Source: Verrucomicrobiota bacterium (GTDB lineage Bacteria; Verrucomicrobiota; Lentisphaeria; Victivallales; Victivallaceae). Taken from it: 13,093 nucleotides of DNA. Position 1 is the first letter of the stretch. Every line of letters starts with the position of its first letter. The DNA lies in contig JAEWSS010000070.1 of assembly GCA_023459755.1 (NCBI GenBank), positions 1 to 13,093 of the forward strand. The letters are read 5' to 3'. The notes beneath the pieces are model-generated. The model made no database searches. It had not been told where the DNA came from and saw nothing but the letters and a program-made list of their open reading frames with translations. The position numbers and the translations under genes were made by a program. This document shows positions 1-6,256 of this stretch, piece after piece.

Positions 1-591
1 CTGTTTGATGTCCGCAACGCGCGCCGGGGAATCCTTGAAATAGAAAAGATTGGTCTTTTTGTCCAGCCGCACCGTTGAATCCAGCGGACCGCTGGAAATC
101 TGAGCGCCGACAATGACCTTGCGCATCTCGGCGGCGGCTCGGAACTGCGGCTTATAAGTGCCATAGGCGACGCCGGTTCCGGCAATAATCGTGTTATAAT
201 CGTTCATTTTCCCGGGGCGGTCGAGCGCCGCGACCATCTCGTCGATATACGGCATCATGTCCTGCGCCGTGGAAACGATCAGCAGTTGCCGGTTGTTTGC
301 CTTGTCCTCCATTCGCGTCACGGTCGAAACCGGATCGAACCGGATCGCCGCACTTTTGACGAAGGGAGCAAGATCGGCGGCCATGGTGTATTTCAGTTCA
401 TATACCCGGCTGACAATGTTGAATTGTGCGTCATCCTGCATGAAGGTGATCTTCTGCACTTTCTCTCCGGCCTCTTCGACCTGCGTGGGCGTAAGCGGCT
501 GTGCCGCCGGATTGGGTTCCACCGCCAAAACGGGGAGGAGTCCGCCTGCCGCGATCATCACGGTCAGACTTTTCCGAAACATGTTTTTCAC
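1..591 (-). CDS. Secretin-like exported protein, N-terminal part (3' end beyond window)
   Basis: An open frame of 197 codons runs leftward to the window edge with no stop, so only the N-terminus is seen. The start is a hydrophobic signal-peptide-like stretch (FRKSLTVMIAAGGLLPVLA) and then a Pro/Gln/Glu-rich linker. From about residue 55 there is a pattern typical of secretin N domains: a stretch beginning YELKYTMAADLAPFV, then a segment ending LLIVSTAQDMMPYIDEMVAALDRPG. A second, similar unit follows, with DSTVRLDKKTNLFYFKDSPARVADIK. Such short alpha/beta modules line the periplasmic channel of type II/IV secretion and pilus outer-membrane secretins (GspD/PilQ-type). The secretin core itself lies outside the window, so the family call is inferred from these repeats. 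GTG at 591 is preferred over ATG at 582 because the AGGAG at 600-604 lies 8 nt before it; the ATG would be 17 nt away. No other gene lies upstream on this strand until 6105. Confidence 0.6.
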   Translation of the reverse strand, partial: MKNMFRKSLTVMIAAGGLLPVLAVEPNPAAQPLTPTQVEEAGEKVQKITFMQDDAQFNIVSRVYELKYTMAADLAPFVKSAAIRFDPVSTVTRMEDKANNRQLLIVSTAQDMMPYIDEMVAALDRPGKMNDYNTIIAGTGVAYGTYKPQFRAAAEMRKVIVGAQISSGPLDSTVRLDKKTNLFYFKDSPARVADIKQ

Positions 592-599
592 TTTCTGTT

Positions 600-604
600 C
601 TCCT
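600..604 (-). promoter_or_regulatory. Ribosome binding site (AGGAG) deciding a GTG start
   Basis: On the minus strand AGGAG sits 8 nt before GTG (591-589) and 17 nt before the in-frame ATG (582-580). The spacing favours the GTG as the start of the secretin-like gene. Confidence 0.6.
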
Positions 605-1028
605 TTTTATTGATTTAAAGTTTGAATAGACTAACTTACTGCATAAAAAATGAGCGGGACGGGCGTGGAATAAAATTCGAGCAGACGGTTGTCAAACAGC
701 CTGCCTGCGGCAGGGAAAATGTTCCGCGGCGGCTATTCCACATTATCCGCATTCCGACTTCCATATATCCGGTGCGACCAGGTTTGGGTGAACACTTCGG
801 AGCCGCCCACCGGCGCGTGCGACACGTTAACGCACGCCGATTTATCATACGCACAACATCCAGCCGACGACGACGTTCGCATGACGAAGGGTGTTTAGCA
901 CGAAACGCAATGTTCCAACCGGCTGATTTTCTAAGATCCGACAATAAATTACAGTAAGGAATCCGATACACGCTGCTATTTTGGAAGCAAAAAACTCCCG
1001 CACCGCGCCCCGGACTGAGCGGCCGAGC

Positions 1029-1067
1029 GCCACCCCGAACGCCGACGGGCGGCAGAACAGCAACCGC
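1029..1067 (+). repeat. 39-bp direct repeat, copy 1
   Basis: This stretch begins GCCACCCCGAACGCCGACGG and ends GAACAGCAACCGC. It matches 1164-1202 with a single mismatch (AAC against ATC). It contains one isolated unit of the neighbouring 12-bp repeat at 1036-1047. Confidence 0.85.
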
Positions 1068-1110
1068 GCCCCCGCCTCCACCGGCCGCCGCAATCACGCA
1101 AGACTTCGAC

Positions 1111-1182
1111 CGAACGCCACCCCGATCGCCACCCCGATCGCCAACCCGAACGCCAACCCGATCGCCACCCCGATCGCCGACG
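1111..1182. repeat. 12-bp tandem repeat array, six copies
   Basis: Six consecutive 12-mers follow the pattern CGAWCGCCAMCC, beginning at 1111, 1123, 1135, 1147, 1159 and 1171; the last ends GACG instead of AMCC. Variation is nearly confined to position 4 (A or T) and positions 10-11. Four of the six units begin with the palindrome CGATCG. The 12-bp period equals four codons, so all frames stay open across it. That explains the low-complexity chance frames on both strands (TPIA/NPNA on plus, GDRG/GVRVG on minus). Confidence 0.85.
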
Positions 1183-1202
1183 GGCGGCAGAACAGCAACC
1201 GC
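1164..1202 (+). repeat. 39-bp direct repeat, copy 2
   Basis: This is the second copy of the 1029-1067 repeat, differing at one base. It overlaps the right end of the 12-bp tandem array. The whole block may have grown by slippage or unequal recombination from a unit containing both elements. Confidence 0.85.
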
Positions 1203-1374
1203 TACGTCTGAAACTCCGGATACCGCAGTCAATGATACAACGGATTTCAATGCTTTTGGCAGAAACACCGGCGGCACGGTTAAGTTAGAGATGACTAAGT
1301 CGTTGCTCAAAAAAAATCGCCGCGCAAATAACGAAAACCGCTTTGCGCAAAACGCTTCCGGCGCCGCCAATGAA

Positions 1375-1395
1375 CTCATATTTATAACATATGAG
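1375..1395. repeat. Perfect inverted repeat, 7-bp arms, 7-bp spacer
   Basis: CTCATAT and ATATGAG flank the spacer TTATAAC. The size and spacing fit a dimeric regulator operator, but no promoter or start codon nearby shows which gene it would serve. A perfect TTGACA lies just downstream at 1405-1410 but has no matching -10 at normal distance. Any function is a guess. Confidence 0.4.
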
Positions 1396-1452
1396 CACGG
1401 GTGCTTGACATGATCCATATTTAAAATTTTTCGCTCCATAACTAAATTCCAC

Positions 1453-1467
1453 CGGCGGCAACCGCCG
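1453..1467. repeat. GC-rich hairpin (6-bp stem, 3-nt loop)
   Basis: CGGCGG, loop CAA, then CCGCCG form a strong stem. No T run follows on either strand, so a simple intrinsic terminator is not supported. Confidence 0.3.
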
Positions 1468-2099
1468 CCTTTGCTATTTCACCTTAATGAAAATATGACC
1501 ATCAAAACACTTTGTAAAAACCAACTAAAGCTCAAAAGCCGTCCGCCCCAACCATCATATGGGCGATTCCCCGGCTGATGGCATATAATATAATTCGAGT
1601 TTTCAAATTGTCAATTAGGAATATCTAAGTTTTTTCCATTTTTTTCAACAACGCCGCCTCCGCAGCTCACGTCTGAAGACGGTCGGCAGATATTTCACCA
1701 ATTTTTTCAATGATAATCCGCAGCGGTCTGACAATAATGAAAACCGGCAAAAATAATTCTCAAACAAAGCGGCATCGGATGCCTGGCAAGTGTTGTGCGT
1801 CACCCCAAAGCAAAATTTTTATTCCGTCCTCCGAGGCATAAGCCGCTATGCATGATAAATCAAGCTGCGCGCCAGCCGCCAGCCGCCACCCGCATTTTGT
1901 CCGGGCAGCGCACTCGGTCAATCATGCTGCGATAATTTATAAAAAACACTGTCTTTTTCAATCGCGATCATTCCCATCATAAAACGCTCCGCTCGTTCAC
2001 AACAAAAAAATTCCGCAATCGACCGCGCCGTAAATGAACGCGCGATCCACAAAAAACAAGAATAAAAATGAGAAATATTACAAAAACCAGGTTTTGAAC

Positions 2100-2128
2100 T
2101 TGAAATATCACACTTTTTGGAGTAAATT
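2100..2128 (+). promoter_or_regulatory. Possible sigma-70-type promoter
   Basis: TTGAAA at 2100-2105 and TAAATT at 2123-2128 are separated by 17 bp. The -10 matches consensus at only four of six positions. A short inverted repeat (ATTAC/GTAAT, 2126-2140) overlaps its 3' side. The next supported gene begins 840 bp downstream, so the link is weak and this could be chance in AT-rich sequence. Confidence 0.2.
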
Positions 2129-2841
2129 ACCTAATGTAATATAGAGTTACAGTATGACTGTCATATGCGCTGTTTCAAAACCGTTATATTCCTGCAAATG
2201 CCGGAAACCGACAACCGACAAATGTTGGCCGCTTGAGGTGGAGACGCTCAAGTGAAATCATGTTCGTTTTTGTCTTATACGCGACCATCTTTCATGTTGA
2301 TGCGTTCCAAGACGATGCTCGAAGCGGACGTGAACCGGGCGCCATGCGGAAAAACACATCTCCGGCATACCGGACGCAAATAGTCGAAAATGCAGCAGAA
2401 AACGTTGTCCCGAAAAACAATTTAAGATGAATAAAAATGATACCCAATATTGAACAAGACAGTATCGCTGTTTATGAAAACGATACGGCTTTCAATACAA
2501 GCCTCCCCGGTGGCCGCAATTCCGCACGGGAAGCCGGTTATTATAAAAACTCAGACAACCGCGCATGCAGTGCGCCGTGGACAACCGATAAAACGTTGAC
2601 TTGCCGGACATTCCAGCGCTTCCAGGCATATACGGCCACAATGGGGTTTGAAAAAATAATTTCAGTTTTTCATTCTCCGGTCAGGCAATCAATCCGTCGC
2701 GAATCACCGGGACATTATCATCGGTTGCCGGCAGTCGGAATAAATCGCACAACCGGTGACAGAACAGAAAACCGGCGGCGGCCGGAAATGTGGCGTTCTG
2801 AGCATGAAGAACATTTAATCACAAGGTTTTGAAAATAACAA

Positions 2842-2988
2842 ATGAAAAAGATTGAACATTGTTTGATTGCAATGGCGTTATGGGAGAAGAAGTTCCCGCC
2901 GCTGCAAAAAACACAATCCGGACACGACGCGCTTCCGCAACGACCTGAACTACCGCCGGAGGGTGTCGATGCAGTATCTCCAGCATAA
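2842..2988 (+). CDS. Possible short leader ORF overlapping the sensor start
   Basis: ATG at 2842 opens a 48-codon frame ending TAA at 2986-2988. It overlaps the first 20 bases of the sensor gene in another frame. The product begins MKKIEHCLIAMALWEKKFPP and is then hydrophilic and proline-rich (LPQRPELPPEG). No strong ribosome binding site precedes it, and I recognise no family. The overlap would allow translational coupling to the sensor, whose own GGAGGG lies inside this frame. It may equally be a chance frame. Confidence 0.25.
   Translation: MKKIEHCLIAMALWEKKFPPLQKTQSGHDALPQRPELPPEGVDAVSPA
2958..2963 (+). promoter_or_regulatory. Ribosome binding site (GGAGGG) deciding the sensor start
   Basis: GGAGGG lies 5 nt before ATG 2969. 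That start gives a clean signal peptide at the N-terminus. The frame is open upstream to 2867, but the extra 34 residues are arginine-rich and have no binding site. Confidence 0.75.
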
Positions 2989-5900
2989 ACTTATCGCTGT
3001 TTTCGGTTTGTTCTGTTTGCTTGCCGCGACGGCGGCGTCAGCCGAAGAGTCGCAGCAACGCCGAACGGTTCGCGTCGGTTTTTTTCAATTCGACGGCTAT
3101 CATCAGACGGATTCCGCCGGAACGCCCTCCTCCGGGTACGGTTACGACCTGCTGCAAATGTTGCGCCCCTACACAAATTGGAACTTTGAATATGTCGGGT
3201 GTCAATCCGACTGGCCGGCGATGCTGCCGATGCTTGAACGCGGCGAAATCGATCTGGTCAGCAGTGCGGCCAAAACGCCCGACAGAATGGAAAAATTTGA
3301 TTTTTCAGACCATCCGGTCGGCTTCTCCGGCGTTCAGATGACCGTACAAGCCGGCAACACACGCTTTAAAATCCGCGATTACGCAAACTGGAACGGGATT
3401 AGAATCGGCATGATTCCCGGCAACAGCAAAAACGAAGTGTTTGCCGCGTTTGCAAAAAAGCATAATTTCACCTATCAGGAAGTTCCGATTCCCAATACAA
3501 CCGAGTTGTCTCATGCGCTTCAGGAAAAACGCGTCGATGCGATCGTAAGCGGAAGTCTGCGCCGCCTGAACAACGAATGGATCTATGAGCAGTTGGATTT
3601 CAAACCGTTCTATATCGTGGTAAAAAAGGGAAATTCAAAACTGCTTCAGGAGGTCAACAACGCGATCAAACAATTAGAAATCCAGCATCCCGGGTTTGTC
3701 GACGAACTGATGGATCGCTATTATTCCAACAAAACTCCAGGCGACACCGGAATTTGTTTCTCAGACACTGAACAGGCGTTCATACAGAGCGTCGAACAAA
3801 ACGAACGGTTCTTCTCCGTTCTGGTCCATCCCGACCGTATGCCGTTTTCCAAGTTGGACGGCGAAAAATTCACCGGAGTCATGGCCGATATTCTCGACCT
3901 GATAACGGTGCGCACCGGATTGCGCTTCAAGGTTGTACCGGTGAATGACATGGACGATTATTATCAAAAACGGCAGAACGGCGAAGCCGATCTGGTGCTG
4001 GATATGCGTCAGGATTTCGCCCATGCGGAAAAACTTGGATATATTCTTACCGACTCCTATGTCGCGGCGGCAATTTCACTGCTGAAACTGAAAAATTTTT
4101 CCGGCAGCGTCAAAAACCTCGGCGTCATCCGGGACTCCAATACAGAATATGTGGTGCGTAAAAATCCGCTGGACGGCGTTGAACTGAAAACATATCCGTC
4201 ATATTCCGCCATGCTTGACGCCGTAAGACGAGGAGAATGCGACGGCTGTTATATGTTTACCCGATCGGCGGAAAACATCATCCTGAAAGACCGAACCGGA
4301 TCGTTTGCACTGGTCACGGCCGGTCGCCTGATCAATTTTTCGGTTGGCGTCAACGAAAACTGCCCGCCGATTTTATATTCGATCGTGAGCAAAGCGGTGA
4401 AGAGCATTTCCGTTGAGGAGACGCGGCGCATTCTGCTGGCCCACAACGCAAGCGGCGTGATTGAACAGTCATTCCAGGAGTTTCTTGCGGAACATTCGAT
4501 CGGCGCTTTTTCGCTGGGCTGCATATTTCTGATTATATTGACGGGAGCCCTGGGGATTGTCGTTTATTCCCGGCGCAGGGTAAAGCTCGCCCATAAGGAA
4601 TTGGCGCGAAATACCAGAATGTGGAAAATACTGCTGGATTCCGTACCTATTCACATTTTTGCAAAAGACCTCGAGAATAAAAACAGCTATATATTCTGCA
4701 ACAAAGCATTGTGTGATTTTTTCGGGCTTCCGGAGTCGGAGATTATCGGCAAAACCAATGCCGACCTGTTCGGCATTGACGATGCCGACAAAGTCACGCC
4801 GCGGAACCTTGACGCGTTGTCCTCCTGGGATACCGTGGGAGAAATGACCGCGGATGTGACAGACCAAAAAGGAAAAAAACGCTCTTACCGCTTAATAAAC
4901 ATTAATTTTGCCGATAGTGAAGCGGCCAAACTTCTTTTAGGAACCGCCACGGAAATTACGGAATTGGAAGAGGAACGCAGTCGTGCGGCAGAAAACGCCG
5001 AATGGTTCAAGCGAACGCTCAACTCCATTGGCGACGGAATTATCACCACCGACGCGAAGGGAAAAATCATCATGCTGAATCCCGTCGCGGAGCGTATGAC
5101 CGGAGTAAAGAGCGCCAACGCGGTCGGGCTTCCTCATGAAGATGTGTTTCACATTGTCAGCGCGGTTGATGACGAACCGATGCCGTCGCCGATTACCCGA
5201 ACAATTCGCACCGGCAACATTGTGGAGCTTGCCAACCATACCGACCTGCTCAGCGTCAACGGAACACGCTATCACATAGCCGACAGTTCCGCCCCGATTC
5301 GCGACCGGAATGGCGATATAACCGGAGCCATTCTGGTGTTCCGCGATGTCACGGAGGCGTATCTGCGCCGCGATCAGTTGAAACAGGCGTTGAACGGTCT
5401 TGAATACGCCGCCGGACTTTCCCATGCCGCATATTTCAGGATGAGAATGAAGGACAACGCAGTGTTGGCCTGCAGCAAGGAGTTTCCGTCACTGTGGCCG
5501 GTTCGCGACGGGGTCATGATTCCGAAAGAGGAATTTGTCTGGCCTGACGACTTGCCGTCCACTAAAAAGATATACGAAGACCTGGGCGCCGGAAAAATTG
5601 ATGTCGCCGTACTGGATTACCGGGCAATGATGAACGGGAAACTGCAGAATTACCAGATTCGCGGACGGCTTGACAACGAGGATCGGAACAATCCGGTCTT
5701 TGTCGGCGTAATACAGGATGTGACCGAATTGAAGCAGAAAGAGCTTCAATTGGCCGATACGCTGAACCTCTGGAATATGGTGCTCGACTCGATTCCTGAG
5801 ATGATTTTCGTCAAAGAGATTGACGATGATTTCCATTATGTGATTTCCAACCGGTGCTTTGAGCAGTTTGCGGGGCGCCCGCGCAAAGAAATTCTTGGAA

Positions 5901-6256
5901 AACGCGACTGTGACATTTTCAAATCCGAAAAAGACAGTGCCGATTTCCGTAATTGGGACGAAACCATCTGCCGTGAAAATCATGCGCAGCAATTTCTCGA
6001 ATCGCCATTGGATGCATCAGGGAAACAACTCTATTTGCGGACAACTAAAATCCCATTCACCTCGGCGGACGGCAAGCGTTTACTGCTCGGAGTTGTGGTG
6101 GATATTACGGAGGAAACCCTGCATGGTTGCACAACGTATAACGGAACCCGTCATCGGCGTCCTTGGCAAAAAACATGGTTGGTATGGAATTTATTATCAA
6201 CTCCCACAACTCCTGTGTCGCCTTCAGTTTCGCGGCGCTCTCCCGAATCTCGGTAA
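2969..6256 (+). CDS. Double Venus-flytrap, multi-PAS transmembrane sensor, 3'-truncated
   Basis: The frame is 1095 codons. Residues 1-25 form a signal peptide ending AASA. Two tandem solute-binding (SBP_bac_3-type) domains follow, about 33-250 and 281-488. The first carries the family hallmark TPDRMEKFDFSDHP and starts RTVRVGFFQFDGY. A membrane span lies at about 513-535 (FSLGCIFLIILTGALGIVVY). Then come four PAS modules: 551-666 (SVPIHIFAKD), 674-800 (NSIGDGIITTD, NPVAERMTG), 809-922 (SLWPVRDG, ending GVIQDVTE) and 930-1049 (DSIPEMIFVKE, ending LLLGVVVDITEE). The layout resembles BvgS-type sensors, in which periplasmic flytrap domains bind small molecules such as amino acids and signal through PAS to a histidine kinase. 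No HisKA, HATPase, receiver or GGDEF domain is present. After ITEE the last ~46 residues are antisense to the neighbouring sensor gene and look like junk up to TAA. The true 3' end is probably lost at 6116-6126, so the product as read is likely a non-signalling fragment. Confidence 0.85.
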   Translation: MQYLQHKLIAVFGLFCLLAATAASAEESQQRRTVRVGFFQFDGYHQTDSAGTPSSGYGYDLLQMLRPYTNWNFEYVGCQSDWPAMLPMLERGEIDLVSSAAKTPDRMEKFDFSDHPVGFSGVQMTVQAGNTRFKIRDYANWNGIRIGMIPGNSKNEVFAAFAKKHNFTYQEVPIPNTTELSHALQEKRVDAIVSGSLRRLNNEWIYEQLDFKPFYIVVKKGNSKLLQEVNNAIKQLEIQHPGFVDELMDRYYSNKTPGDTGICFSDTEQAFIQSVEQNERFFSVLVHPDRMPFSKLDGEKFTGVMADILDLITVRTGLRFKVVPVNDMDDYYQKRQNGEADLVLDMRQDFAHAEKLGYILTDSYVAAAISLLKLKNFSGSVKNLGVIRDSNTEYVVRKNPLDGVELKTYPSYSAMLDAVRRGECDGCYMFTRSAENIILKDRTGSFALVTAGRLINFSVGVNENCPPILYSIVSKAVKSISVEETRRILLAHNASGVIEQSFQEFLAEHSIGAFSLGCIFLIILTGALGIVVYSRRRVKLAHKELARNTRMWKILLDSVPIHIFAKDLENKNSYIFCNKALCDFFGLPESEIIGKTNADLFGIDDADKVTPRNLDALSSWDTVGEMTADVTDQKGKKRSYRLININFADSEAAKLLLGTATEITELEEERSRAAENAEWFKRTLNSIGDGIITTDAKGKIIMLNPVAERMTGVKSANAVGLPHEDVFHIVSAVDDEPMPSPITRTIRTGNIVELANHTDLLSVNGTRYHIADSSAPIRDRNGDITGAILVFRDVTEAYLRRDQLKQALNGLEYAAGLSHAAYFRMRMKDNAVLACSKEFPSLWPVRDGVMIPKEEFVWPDDLPSTKKIYEDLGAGKIDVAVLDYRAMMNGKLQNYQIRGRLDNEDRNNPVFVGVIQDVTELKQKELQLADTLNLWNMVLDSIPEMIFVKEIDDDFHYVISNRCFEQFAGRPRKEILGKRDCDIFKSEKDSADFRNWDETICRENHAQQFLESPLDASGKQLYLRTTKIPFTSADGKRLLLGVVVDITEETLHGCTTYNGTRHRRPWQKTWLVWNLLSTPTTPVSPSVSRRSPESR

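Larger units (their letters stand above)
592..2968. other. Long region without a convincing gene
   Basis: About 2.4 kb separates two divergently transcribed genes. Several open frames exist here, the longest of 267 codons on the minus strand at 636-1439. None has a good ribosome binding site, family-like sequence or balanced composition. Their translations are arginine-rich or repetitive, as expected from chance frames. The left third (about 980-1210) is GC-rich and repetitive. From about 1380 to 2230 the sequence is AT-rich with A and T tracts. The region holds the tandem array, a 39-bp duplication, several small inverted repeats and a weak promoter-like match, listed separately. It may be a decayed locus, a regulatory region or simple spacer; I see no recognisable gene remnant. 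Confidence 0.55.

Noticed and set aside
1029..1202. CRISPR-like repeat array
   Set aside because: The 12-bp units are directly abutting with no spacers, and there are no cas genes.
636..1439. Minus-strand open frame of 267 codons
   Set aside because: It has no ribosome binding site. Its glycine/arginine-rich stretch comes from the 12-bp tandem repeat, and the remainder is arginine-rich without any motif.
2233..2832. Two consecutive plus-strand open frames of 65 and 131 codons
   Set aside because: Neither has a clear ribosome binding site or recognisable sequence. Composition looks like translated non-coding DNA. A decayed gene cannot be excluded but is not shown.
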